Shown here: piece after piece, positions 19,677 to 27,319 of the stretch
Numbering within the stretch: position 1 is the first letter of the stretch
Layout of the letters: the number at the start of each line of letters is the position of its first letter
Assembly: GCF_020075705.1 (NCBI RefSeq)
Contig: NZ_JAIQUM010000004.1
Span: forward strand, 62,001 to 126,000
Direction of reading: 5' to 3'
Length of the DNA: 64,000 nt
From: Metabacillus rhizolycopersici
GTDB lineage: Bacteria > Bacillota > Bacilli > Bacillales > Bacillaceae
Made by a program: the position numbers and the translations under genes
Notes under the pieces: generated by a model
Seen by the model: the letters and a program-made list of their open reading frames with translations, nothing else
The model's database searches: none
Told to the model about the DNA's origin: nothing

Positions 19677-19789
19677 ACTATTAAAAATGACTTTTAATTA
19701 ATTATTTAAGCTAATGGTAGGAAATAATAGCTTTAATTAACTTTTTCTCATTATAAATATAATTTCAATCAATAAGGAGTGTCAACAAT

Positions 19790-20638
19790 ATGAACTTCCA
19801 TGATCAACCAAATACATTCGTCGGTCAAGTGAACTTAAAAGTTGAAAATTTAGAACGTGCACTGTCGTTTTATCAATATATCATCGGGTTTAAAATATTG
19901 GAACAAACAGAAGGAAATGCTAAATTAACTGCTGATGGGAAAACAATTCTGTTAACAATTGAGCAACCAAATGATGTTACGCCTAGACAACGAAATACTA
20001 CAGGCTTATATCATTTTGCAATACTTTTACCTAAACGTTCTGATTTGGCTAATATCGTCCAGCATTTATATCGAAGCGGTATTCAGTTTGGCTCATCAGA
20101 TCATTTAGTAAGCGAAGCAATCTACCTTTCAGATCCTGATGGAAATGGAATCGAAATCTATATTGACCGTCCATCGTCTTCATGGAATTGGATAAATGGT
20201 GAAGTCGAAATGACTGTTGATCCATTAGATTTTGAAAACCTACTAACTGAAATAAATCAGGAATCGTGGAATGGACTTCCAAATGAAACTGTAATGGGGC
20301 ATATTCATTTGCACGTTTCTGAATTGCAAAAGACAGAAGAGTTTTATAGTAAGGGACTTGGTTTTCAAGTTGTATGTCGTTACGGGAGCCAGGCTCTCTT
20401 TATTTCTACTGGTGGATATCATCATCATATAGGGTTAAATACATGGGCTGGAGTTGGGGCTCCTAGACCTTCTATTCATAGTATTGGATTAAAATCATTC
20501 TCACTTGTCCTAGCAAATGAGGAAGCAAGAAATAATATAATCAAGCAGTTACAAGCTTTAGACTATAAAGTAATTGAAGAGAATGGTATTTTTGTTACGG
20601 AAGACCCTTCAGGGAATCGAATACAATTAACGGTTTAA
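19790..20638 (+). CDS. catE: Catechol-2,3-dioxygenase, extradiol ring-cleaving (CatE-like)
   Basis: 282 aa two-domain vicinal oxygen chelate dioxygenase. It opens catechol-type rings and so removes quinone precursors. The N-terminal domain (1-140) and C-terminal domain (165-282) share the fold; the metal ligands are expected at the His in GHIHLHVSEL, the His in GGYHHHIGLNTWAG and a Glu near the end of a beta strand. The pattern LYHFAILLP...LSDPDGNGIEIYIDRP closely fits CatE of B. subtilis. ATG after AAGGAG. It probably forms an operon with the monooxygenase downstream. Confidence 0.9.
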   Translation: MNFHDQPNTFVGQVNLKVENLERALSFYQYIIGFKILEQTEGNAKLTADGKTILLTIEQPNDVTPRQRNTTGLYHFAILLPKRSDLANIVQHLYRSGIQFGSSDHLVSEAIYLSDPDGNGIEIYIDRPSSSWNWINGEVEMTVDPLDFENLLTEINQESWNGLPNETVMGHIHLHVSELQKTEEFYSKGLGFQVVCRYGSQALFISTGGYHHHIGLNTWAGVGAPRPSIHSIGLKSFSLVLANEEARNNIIKQLQALDYKVIEENGIFVTEDPSGNRIQLTV

Positions 20639-20756
20639 TTAAAATCGTGATAACCTTTATAGCTATGAACATTATGGTAAATTTGGTTATAAATAAAATG
20701 TAGATTTCGTATCTCTAATTGCAAACATTTTAATAAAGGTTTTGGAGGAAGGTACT

Positions 20757-21836
20757 TTGCTGAAAAATACAGTGGAAAAATCACGGTTTGAAATAGGTAT
20801 ATACACGCTTGGAGATTTAGTTGCTAATCCACATACTGGAAATATCATTAGCGCACAACAACGTATACGTGAAATTGTTGAAGCGGCAAAGCTGGCAGAT
20901 GAAGCTGGACTAGATGTATTTGGTGTGGGAGAACATCATCGTTTAGATTATGCTGTTTCTGCAACCCCAGTTGTGTTGGCGGCAATTGCACAAACAACAA
21001 AGCAAATAAAACTGACAAGTGCAACAACAGTTTTAAGCACGGTCGATCCTGTTCGTTTGTTCGAAGACTATGCGACATTGGATTTGATCTCAAATGGTCG
21101 TGCTGAAATAATCGCAGGGCGAGGTGCATTTGTGGAGTCATTTCCGCTTTTTGGATATGACATGGATGATTACGCAGAACTATTTGCTGAAAATATTGAC
21201 TTATTTTTAAAGCTCAACAAAAGCGAATCGATTACTTGGAACGGCAAATTTCGCTCGGCAATTCATGATGCGGAAATTGCTCCGCGTCCAGCTCAAAAGC
21301 AACTTCCAATCTGGGTTGGAGTTGGCGGTACACCGGAAAGTGCTGCATTAGCTGGTAGACTCGGGACTGGGATGGCTATCGCGATTCTTGGAGGAGATCC
21401 ACAACGATTTAAGCCATTAGTAGATGTTTATCGAAAATCAGGTATAGAAGAAGGACATGATTTATCCAATCTCAATGTAGGTGTTACAGGACACGGATAT
21501 ATTGCGAAGACTACACAACAGGCTAAGGAAGAGTTTTATCCTTATTATTCAAATTATTGGAAATATGTGAACGGTCAACGTGGCATTTCGACAAAAATGT
21601 CTCGTGCAGACTTCGAGCAAATGTCGAGTCCTGAAACTGCATTATTTGTAGGTAACCCACAGCAAATTATTGAAAAGATCCTCCAACAATACGAGATGTT
21701 CGGACATCATCGTTTCATGGCACAAATTGATATAGGTGGCGTACCATTTAATAAAATTGCAGAAGGAATAGAATTATTAGCAACAGAGGTAGCGCCGGTT
21801 GTAAAAAGAGAAATCAACAAATATAACGAAATTTAA
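20757..21836 (+). CDS. Luciferase-like (LLM class) flavin-dependent oxidoreductase
   Basis: 359 aa TIM-barrel flavin monooxygenase family. Seen: GIYTLGDLVANPHTG, FGVGEHHRLDYAVSATPVVLAAIA and GRGAFVESFPLFGYD, all typical of LLM proteins annotated as putative FMN-dependent oxidoreductases in Bacillus. Start placed at a TTG 8 bases after GGAGG; an in-frame TTG at 20742 overlaps that ribosome binding site. It lies 118 bases after catE without a terminator, so it is likely co-induced with catE by quinone-like compounds. The substrate is unknown. Confidence 0.85.
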   Translation: MLKNTVEKSRFEIGIYTLGDLVANPHTGNIISAQQRIREIVEAAKLADEAGLDVFGVGEHHRLDYAVSATPVVLAAIAQTTKQIKLTSATTVLSTVDPVRLFEDYATLDLISNGRAEIIAGRGAFVESFPLFGYDMDDYAELFAENIDLFLKLNKSESITWNGKFRSAIHDAEIAPRPAQKQLPIWVGVGGTPESAALAGRLGTGMAIAILGGDPQRFKPLVDVYRKSGIEEGHDLSNLNVGVTGHGYIAKTTQQAKEEFYPYYSNYWKYVNGQRGISTKMSRADFEQMSSPETALFVGNPQQIIEKILQQYEMFGHHRFMAQIDIGGVPFNKIAEGIELLATEVAPVVKREINKYNEI

Positions 21837-21864
21837 TTGTTTTTCACTAATTTACGTGTGTAAC

Positions 21865-21894
21865 GGGCAGAATCATCCAATTGATTCTGCCCTT
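21865..21894 (+). terminator. Rho-independent terminator
   Basis: GGGCAGAATCA / TGATTCTGCCC with a short T run; closes the catE operon. Between here and 22131 only AT-rich spacer is seen. Confidence 0.75.
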
Positions 21895-22131
21895 GTTGTA
21901 TACCTAGAATGAAAAATGACTAATCCATTTCATCTGAATTTCTTAAAAAATCGGAGTGAATTATGATAAGTAATTGGCATTTTCGATAATGTTAGGTATA
22001 GCGAGAAATATTGGATCCTTTTGGGGTGTGATCTCCCAATTATTTTTTTGCTTTTCTTTAATCTTGAGATTGGGGATTTACTGTCCGTTAAGAATGAGAT
22101 AAAATGTGTACAAAGAAGGGATTGAGAAGAT

Positions 22132-22338
22132 ATGATACATAAAACATGGCAAACATCATCGCCGCTTAAAAAAGTAACATGTATACATACAGATGCTAAA
22201 AAGTATATGGTTAATCGCGCATTAACTGCAGGTAAACAGTATGATGTCCAAAACGAAACAGAAGAATTTTATTTTGTTATTGATAATACTGGAAAAGTTG
22301 GCGGTTATTATAAAGAGTATTTCGAAGCTCAAGTATAA
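22132..22338 (+). CDS. Small cytosolic protein of the DUF6501 type
   Basis: 68 aa, ATG after AAGGGATTGAGAAG. The sequence (MIHKTWQTSSPLKKVTCIHT, then AGKQYDVQNETEEFYFVIDNTGKVGGYYKEYF) looks like a small SH3-like beta-barrel protein and fits small conserved Bacillus proteins I recall as DUF6501. Function unknown. It is a single-gene unit bounded by its own terminator. Confidence 0.7.
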   Translation: MIHKTWQTSSPLKKVTCIHTDAKKYMVNRALTAGKQYDVQNETEEFYFVIDNTGKVGGYYKEYFEAQV

Positions 22339-22349
22339 ACTTAATAGAT

Positions 22350-22390
22350 AGTGAAAAAAAGGATGCCCGTGTGTCATCCTTTTTTTCACT
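22350..22390. terminator. Bidirectional terminator
   Basis: AGTGAAAAAAAGGATG / CATCCTTTTTTTCACT is a perfect stem with A and T runs in both directions. Confidence 0.85.
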
Positions 22391-22539
22391 ATTAACAAAT
22401 AGAAAGATGATGATTGTGGGAGAATAAACACCATAGCTACCACTGAGTGAGTATTCAACTTTAGTATAAGCTCACTAAACACCTCTCACATTTTTGTTAT
22501 TTATTTTTAAAGAGTTTGAATTAAGAGAGGAAGACTTTT

Positions 22540-23049
22540 ATGAAAGAGAACAAACTAACCATTAGAAACGCAAAACTTGAAAACCTTGCAACAATTGTTA
22601 GAATATATAATTCTTCTATTCCAGGAAGACTTGCGACCGCCGATTTGGAAGAAATCACCGTCGAAAGTAGAATTGCTTGGTTTCATGAGCATAACGCACA
22701 TCATAGACCATTATGGATTTTGGAGGAAGATGGTAATATTGTTGGGTGGTTAAGCTTTCAATCATTTTATGGAAGACCTGCCTATCATGCAACTGCAGAA
22801 GTTAGTATTTATTTAGATCCTTCTGTACAGGGAAAAGGCTACGCTCAACTCTTAATTGAGAGAGCAATCTCACAATGTCCTAAATTAGAAGTTAAAACAT
22901 TGCTTGCGTTTGTATTCGGTCATAATAAACCAAGTGTGAATTTATTTCAAAAATATCAATTTGAAAAGTGGGCTCATTTACCTAAAATAGCCGATATGGA
23001 TGGTGTAGAAAGAGATTTACTTATACTAGGTAAAAGAATAACAAGTTAA
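22540..23049 (+). CDS. GNAT family N-acetyltransferase (phosphinothricin acetyltransferase-like)
   Basis: 169 aa. Acetyl-CoA binding loop GKGYAQLLIERA at about residues 107-118; the opening (IRNAKLENLATIVRIYNSSI) and VGWLSFQSFYGRPAYHATAEVSIYLDP fit the PAT/MnaT subgroup that acetylates methionine sulfoximine, phosphinothricin or other small amino-acid-like amines. The actual substrate is not determinable. ATG after GAGAGGAAG. Confidence 0.85.
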   Translation: MKENKLTIRNAKLENLATIVRIYNSSIPGRLATADLEEITVESRIAWFHEHNAHHRPLWILEEDGNIVGWLSFQSFYGRPAYHATAEVSIYLDPSVQGKGYAQLLIERAISQCPKLEVKTLLAFVFGHNKPSVNLFQKYQFEKWAHLPKIADMDGVERDLLILGKRITS

Positions 23050-23233
23050 AAAATAGGGAACAAGTCAGTTATTACTTTTTTTACCTTTGTATCCTGTAAA
23101 GCATATATTGAACAGGTTCAACTTTAAAGCTATACTAAAAAATTGTCATACCTATCACATCGTTTCGTTTGTAAAAAACACGTAATAAAGATCAGGATTT
23201 AAATTTGAAAATGTTGAATTAGAGGGTGAGTCC

Positions 23234-24418
23234 ATGCAGAATCAATTATTTACTCATAATGATTTAGATGGTGTCAGTTGTGGAATTCTTGCAAAGTATG
23301 CATTTCCGACCAATATCGAAGTACATTATCATTCAGTTAACAGTCTAGACTATCAAGTAGAGAAATTTTTAAATGAATTCGGGAAGAAAACGAATTTTCA
23401 ACTTTACATAACAGATTTATCAGTAAACAAAGAGAATGAGTTAAAGTTAAATGAGTATACATCGAAGGGAGGGAACATTCAATTAATTGATCACCATAAA
23501 ACCGCACTTCATTTTAATGAATATGAGTGGGGTATAGTGAAAGTTGAAGAAGCTGAAGGGAAGCTAGCGTCAGCAACCTCCTTATTTTACACGTATTTAG
23601 TTGAGCGCAACTTTATCCAACCAACAGCTATTTTAGATGAATACGTAGAGTTGGTCCGTCAATATGATACATGGGAATGGGAAAAAAATGATAACTTCCT
23701 TGCGAAAAGACTAAATGATCTATTATATATGCAGTCAATAGAAGAATTTGAAGAGTCAATGCTTGAAAGAATCAATCAGCAAGCTCATTTTTCTTTTGAT
23801 GAATTTGAAGAAAAAATATTGGCTATTGAAGAGAAAAAAACAGACCGATATATTCGTCGAAAAAGAAGAGAATTAGTTCAAACTACAATTAATGATCTCT
23901 GTGTCGGAATTGTTCATGCAGAGTCTTATCATTCGGAATTAGGTAATGCACTAGGGAAAGAGTATCCTCATCTAGATTGCATTTCCATGTTGAATATGGG
24001 AAGTAAAAAAATTAGTTTTCGGACGATACATGATCATGTTGATGTGTCCGACTTGGCTTCTAAGTATGGTGGTGGAGGACATGCAAAAGCCTCGGGCTGC
24101 CAAATAACAAAAGAAGCTTATAAAGAATTTGTTGAAAAACCATTCTCCATTAAGTCATTAAAAGAAGATTCACGCAATAATCAATATAATAATAAGGTTC
24201 GATGTTCACATTATGAAAACAAAGAAGATGATCAATTTTTACTATACCAAGATGGAAAAGAACAATGGATTATCGAAAAAAACCATGTTTTACTTCCGGA
24301 AGCACATCCATCATTCGAGACTGCAGAACGATTTTTGAAAAGATCTTTTTCAGCAGGGCTTTCAAAAGATGAGAAACTAATTGATTATTTAGTTCAATCT
24401 TACGACGGGATGAAATAA
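23234..24418 (+). CDS. nrnB: DHH-family oligoribonuclease NrnB
   Basis: 394 aa. DHH phosphoesterase degrading 2-5-nt RNA (nanoRNA) 3' to 5' with Mn2+. The N-terminal DHH domain shows THNDLDGVSCG and the signature LIDHHKTA. The DHHA1 domain ends in GGGGHAKASGCQI at about residue 285. A further C-terminal domain of about 100 residues follows, as in B. subtilis NrnB (YngD). ATG after AGAGGGTGAG. Stand-alone gene with its own terminator. Confidence 0.88.
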   Translation: MQNQLFTHNDLDGVSCGILAKYAFPTNIEVHYHSVNSLDYQVEKFLNEFGKKTNFQLYITDLSVNKENELKLNEYTSKGGNIQLIDHHKTALHFNEYEWGIVKVEEAEGKLASATSLFYTYLVERNFIQPTAILDEYVELVRQYDTWEWEKNDNFLAKRLNDLLYMQSIEEFEESMLERINQQAHFSFDEFEEKILAIEEKKTDRYIRRKRRELVQTTINDLCVGIVHAESYHSELGNALGKEYPHLDCISMLNMGSKKISFRTIHDHVDVSDLASKYGGGGHAKASGCQITKEAYKEFVEKPFSIKSLKEDSRNNQYNNKVRCSHYENKEDDQFLLYQDGKEQWIIEKNHVLLPEAHPSFETAERFLKRSFSAGLSKDEKLIDYLVQSYDGMK

Positions 24419-24439
24419 GAGGGAATTTTCATATTCATA

Positions 24440-24475
24440 AAAGAACAGCAAGGCCTTTGTGGTTTTGCTGTTCTT
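24440..24475 (+). terminator. Rho-independent terminator after nrnB
   Basis: AAGAACAGCAA / TTGCTGTTCTT, 20 bases after the stop. Confidence 0.8.
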
Positions 24476-24575
24476 CAATAATATAGAAATTTTTATTTAG
24501 AGCGAATTAGTATACTAAAAATGTGAGCTTTCCATCCTCCACTATCATCAACCATAAAGATTGTTGTGATGTTTG

Positions 24576-25022
24576 TTAATCGACAATGATATAAGCAATC
24601 ATCGATATACTACCATGCCCATCATGTGTATGTGTATCACAAATTAAGCGATACGTCCCTTCTTCTTTAAAGTGCAAAGGTACAATCGTTTCTTCGCCTT
24701 TTTTAACCGTCCCCTTGATATCAGTACCTTCAATAAAAAATGGATGTTCCGCACCGTTTACTCCGAAAATACTTAAAGTTACATCTTGATCCTTTGGAAT
24801 AACAATTGTACCAGGGTCAAAACGATAGGACTCAATTTTCTTTCCATCCGTTGTAGTTGTCGAAAATTCTCCTGTGACCATGTTGATAATAAGGTCATTT
24901 CCATGGTTGTTACTAGTTTTAAAAGTTGGGATGGCTTCTCTCGAGATAAAATACAAACTAAAAGCTAAAAGTGCTCCGATTACTATAAACAACCATTTCC
25001 TATTAATAACGATAAATTTCAA
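24576..25022 (-). CDS. Membrane-anchored cupredoxin-domain protein
   Basis: 148 aa. N-terminal signal anchor (residues 1-25, KFIVINRKWLFIVIGALLAF) and an extracellular beta-sandwich with candidate copper ligands: His in EHPFFI and the Cys/His cluster CDTHTHDGHG near the C-terminus. This resembles the single-domain cupredoxins related to cytochrome oxidase II or nitrous-oxide reductase CuA folds. Start at a TTG 6 bases after GAGGGAGGA; the in-frame ATG 12 codons upstream contains that ribosome binding site. No oxidase genes lie nearby, so its electron partner is unknown. Confidence 0.75.
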   Translation of the reverse strand: MKFIVINRKWLFIVIGALLAFSLYFISREAIPTFKTSNNHGNDLIINMVTGEFSTTTTDGKKIESYRFDPGTIVIPKDQDVTLSIFGVNGAEHPFFIEGTDIKGTVKKGEETIVPLHFKEEGTYRLICDTHTHDGHGSISMIAYIIVD

Positions 25023-25192
25023 TATGATTCCTCCCTCTTGAAAGCATGTCTCCATCATCTATATGTCAATAGGGAGGTGAACTTGTCTAAAAGTTAAAAA
25101 GAAAAAGAAATTGAATAAGGTATTTATAAGGATTGCCAACAAATTTTACATTAAGACTTCTTTTTTTATTGAAGTTATGTTATATTAAACAA

Positions 25193-25305
25193 GCGATGAG
25201 CTGAATTGTGTAAGTCGACAGACATGCCTTCTGGCTAAATGCACGATGTGGCGTGCAGTCTTTCGCCTCAATACGCAAAAACGACGTCTATAGACGTCGT
25301 TTTTT
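25193..25305 (+). ncRNA. Candidate structured small RNA or attenuator leader
   Basis: An extended -10 (TG-T-TATATT, 25178-25186) is followed by a comparatively GC-rich stretch with no coding frame. It has a perfect 6-bp hairpin TGCACG/CGTGCA (25240-25257) and a strong terminator whose stem is the perfect palindrome ACGACGTCTATAGACGTCGT plus T6 (25281-25306). Length would be about 110 nt. It is either a free small RNA or a terminator-controlled leader of the small gene starting at 25383. I do not recognise a known riboswitch class. Confidence 0.45.
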
Positions 25306-25306
25306 A
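25277..25306 (+). terminator. Rho-independent terminator ending the structured RNA
   Basis: AAAACGACGTCTATAGACGTCGTTTTTT, perfect 12-base arms. Confidence 0.9.
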
Positions 25307-25382
25307 TTTCTATATTACAATAGTACTTGGTAAGAAATACTGCTGTGTGAAACAAATAGGTTTTGTATTAATAGGAGGAAAT

Positions 25383-25578
25383 ATGATTGATTTTATTGTC
25401 CTCAAAATTCCACCTAACGAGCATGCGGCCATCCTCATAAAGCTAAAAAGATTCACATCTAAGCAATTTCATTGTAACAAACGCAGAAGTAATAGTAGGT
25501 CAAGATTTTCTCTCATTATTAACTGGCAGTAAAAACCCCTCACTTCTAAATTTGAGTGATTCAAGGAGGAGAAGGTGA
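25383..25578 (+). pseudogene. Small gene apparently broken by a +1 frameshift
   Basis: ATG 4 bases after AGGAGG opens MIDFIVLKIPPNEHAAILIK and continues LKRFTSKQ. At 25467-25469 (a TTT run) the sensible reading changes frame to FIVTNAEVIVGQDFLSLLTG, then SKNPSLLNLSDSRRRR and TGA at 25578. Without the shift the frame gives a Cys/Arg/Ser-rich tail and stops at 25530. Deleting one T restores a 64-residue protein. Either a recent pseudogene, a sequencing error, or programmed slippage. Product not recognised. Confidence 0.5.
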
Positions 25579-25631
25579 GGGGATAATGAACTGTCCGTAA
25601 AAGTTAAGATACAACTCGCATTATCTTATCA

Positions 25632-25838
25632 TTACTTTTTTAAGTTAACTGCTGAAAAGTTTTCTAACACTGGTAAAGTACGTTCTTCTTCAATCATTGC
25701 GTGTCCACATAGAGGGCAATTTGGATTTTCGTCAGATTTAAAATTATCCCTCATCCAACCATTGCAATCATCGGAAGCACAAGTCCATATTTTTAAATTT
25801 ACTTCGGGCGGTTTTTCGACTTGCTGTTGAAATCTCAT
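25632..25838 (-). CDS. ydjO: Cold-inducible zinc-ribbon protein YdjO-like
   Basis: 68 aa, ATG after AAAGGATG. Two CxxxxC/CxxC pairs (CASDDC and CPLC) form a zinc ribbon around residues 20-45. The motif WTCASDDCNGWMRDNF followed by CPLCGHAMIEEERTLP fits the YdjO family, described as cold-inducible in Bacillus; the function is unknown. Confidence 0.85.
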   Translation of the reverse strand: MRFQQQVEKPPEVNLKIWTCASDDCNGWMRDNFKSDENPNCPLCGHAMIEEERTLPVLENFSAVNLKK

Positions 25839-25983
25839 TTACTCACATCCTTTAGTAAGGAGATTTAGTACTACATATATTATACACTTTTTTCCTAACA
25901 ATATGTTGATTAGTTAACAAATTCCTTCCAGAATTAGAATGTTGTTTCTAAAAACTAGAAGTGGTTTACTTTATTTTTGCTTA

Positions 25984-26142
25984 GGAATTTATAAAATTCT
26001 TGTACTGTGGATAAGCGCACGACATCCAGTGCCTAGCCCCTCTTGGGTCTACAGCCACTTTTGAATTGAAGATAAAAAACACCTTCTATTCAAAATCGTC
26101 TTATTTGCCCGAGGCTGATCAAGGCGCTTGCTCTTTTGTTCT
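25984..26142 (+). repeat. Dispersed modular repeat, copy E (nearly full length)
   Basis: Contains all modules of copy A in the same order, with a 5-base deletion after GACATCCAG and the central inverted repeat TTTTGAATTGAAG / CTTCTATTCAAAA. It ends directly beside the sspH stop codon, so it may act as a 3' hairpin for that gene. Confidence 0.85.
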
Positions 26143-26144
26143 TG

Positions 26145-26327
26145 TCATTTAACTTCAATCAAGTCAGATACAGCAACTTGTGTTCGTTCCTCAAGTGGTC
26201 CTCTTAAATGACAAGTAACTAATTCTTGATCTTCATGTAATTCATCAATCCAAATTGAGCTTCCGTTATACATGACTTTGACATCCGCAGAAGATGAGAG
26301 AATTTGTTTTACTCGAATAATATCCAT
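26145..26327 (-). CDS. sspH: H-type small acid-soluble spore protein
   Basis: 60 aa, ATG after TAGGAGG. The sequence MDIIRVKQILSSSADVKVMY, then NGSSIWIDELHED, fits the SspH family: a small spore-core protein made in the forespore. Monocistronic. Upstream sequence is too A/T-rich for me to assign its promoter. Confidence 0.9.
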   Translation of the reverse strand: MDIIRVKQILSSSADVKVMYNGSSIWIDELHEDQELVTCHLRGPLEERTQVAVSDLIEVK

Positions 26328-26593
26328 ATAAAAAACCTCCTAATAAAATCATCATTCTATTATTTACATAGACCATGTAATTTATGTACGAGAATTATTT
26401 TAAAATGTTATTTTGGATGCTTATTATGGGAGCAAGTTTTCTATAAGATATTTAACGCCAATCCGGTACGTTTCAAAAAATCTACTTAGAAGAGCAAACA
26501 AGCTTATTAATAACGATCACATATTTTTCTAATCCCAGTAAAAAATGATGTAACAGACTATACATAAGTCAATGGAATCATGAAAGTTTAAAA
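26328..26593. other. Intergenic region between sspH and the biosynthetic cluster
   Basis: AT-rich divergent spacer. It should hold the forespore promoter of sspH on the minus strand. No gene with a ribosome binding site was seen. Confidence 0.4.
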
Positions 26594-26633
26594 TGGAAAC
26601 GTTATCAAATTAGTCACTGTCACTAAATATAAT
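26594..26633 (+). promoter_or_regulatory. Putative cre site and -10 in front of the seven-gene cluster
   Basis: TGGAAACGTTATCA (26594-26607) differs at one position from the CcpA cre pattern TGWAARCGYTWNCW. A TATAAT follows at 26628-26633; the -35 position (TCAAAT) is poor and overlaps the cre-like site. The first start codon is 118 bases downstream. If real, this would put the cluster under carbon-catabolite control. Confidence 0.4.
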
Positions 26634-26750
26634 CTTTTCTAGTACAGTCTATCACCATACCATCTTTAGAACATAAATTGTAATTGTGTTAATTAAACTA
26701 TGAATTTTTCAAAACTCATAGCGCAAGTTTGTAAGAAGGAGGTGCAAGAA

Positions 26751-27317
26751 ATGGGAACAGGGAATACTAACTGGAAAAAAGACTTTGATAAGGCTGTAGC
26801 TCTTCACAAAAAGGCGATAAATGGTGATAAGCAAGCAGCCCAGAAGGCGTATGAAACGTTGAAGAACATTAAATTCCAAGTAAATAATCATTCACTAGTT
26901 GAGGCGTACTTTGGAAGCTCATCAGCATTAATCGCAAGAGATAGTACTGATTTAACAGATAAAACGAACTATGCAAAAAGAGGTATGAAAGCTCTAGATC
27001 AGGCAATTAAGTTAGATGGAAATAATGTTGAGATTCGTATGTTAAGAGGAAATGTTGCCTATCGCTTACCTGAAGTCTACTTTAAACGTACGAAAACGGC
27101 TATAGAAGATTTTCAATATCTAATCAAAGCATTCGAGGGAAACAATCGAGATATTTCCAAAGAACAATATTATGAGATCTTATTAAAGTTAGGTGCATCA
27201 TATAAAACTGTAGGTAACTCTCAACGTGCAGAGGAAACATGGAATAAGCTATTGAGTTTAAATAATAGCAAATATAAAACGCTTGTAGAAAAAGCTAAAT
27301 CAACTGGAGGTGAGTAA
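26751..27317 (+). CDS. Single-unit protein of an unrecognised ~170-residue helical repeat family
   Basis: 188 aa, ATG 6 bases after AAGGAGGTG; an in-frame ATG at 26700 lacks a ribosome binding site. The whole protein is one copy of the repeat found three times in the next gene. It opens with LHKKAINGDKQAAQKA, has a central signature LRGNVAYRLPEVYFKRTKTA followed by IEDFQYLI, and ends in TPR-like SQRAEETWNKLLSL. Predicted all alpha-helical, soluble, with no signal peptide or Cys. Function unknown. As first gene of the operon it may be a scaffold or partner for the enzymes downstream. Confidence 0.85.
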   Translation: MGTGNTNWKKDFDKAVALHKKAINGDKQAAQKAYETLKNIKFQVNNHSLVEAYFGSSSALIARDSTDLTDKTNYAKRGMKALDQAIKLDGNNVEIRMLRGNVAYRLPEVYFKRTKTAIEDFQYLIKAFEGNNRDISKEQYYEILLKLGASYKTVGNSQRAEETWNKLLSLNNSKYKTLVEKAKSTGGE

Positions 27318-27319
27318 TT

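Noticed and set aside
19790..21836. catE and the flavin monooxygenase as tailoring genes of the biosynthetic cluster
   Set aside because: They have their own promoter, operator and regulator, end in a terminator, and lie 5 kb away with unrelated genes between. CatE with a DUF24 regulator is an ordinary quinone-stress unit.
25239..25382. In-frame upstream extension of the frameshifted small gene
   Set aside because: It runs through the terminator palindrome of the structured RNA; the ATG at 25383 has the ribosome binding site.
16318..25610. Short shared strings around TGTCCGTTAAG (about 16318, 22081, 25592)
   Set aside because: Only about 10-12 bases agree and the flanks differ; too short to separate from chance in AT-rich spacers.
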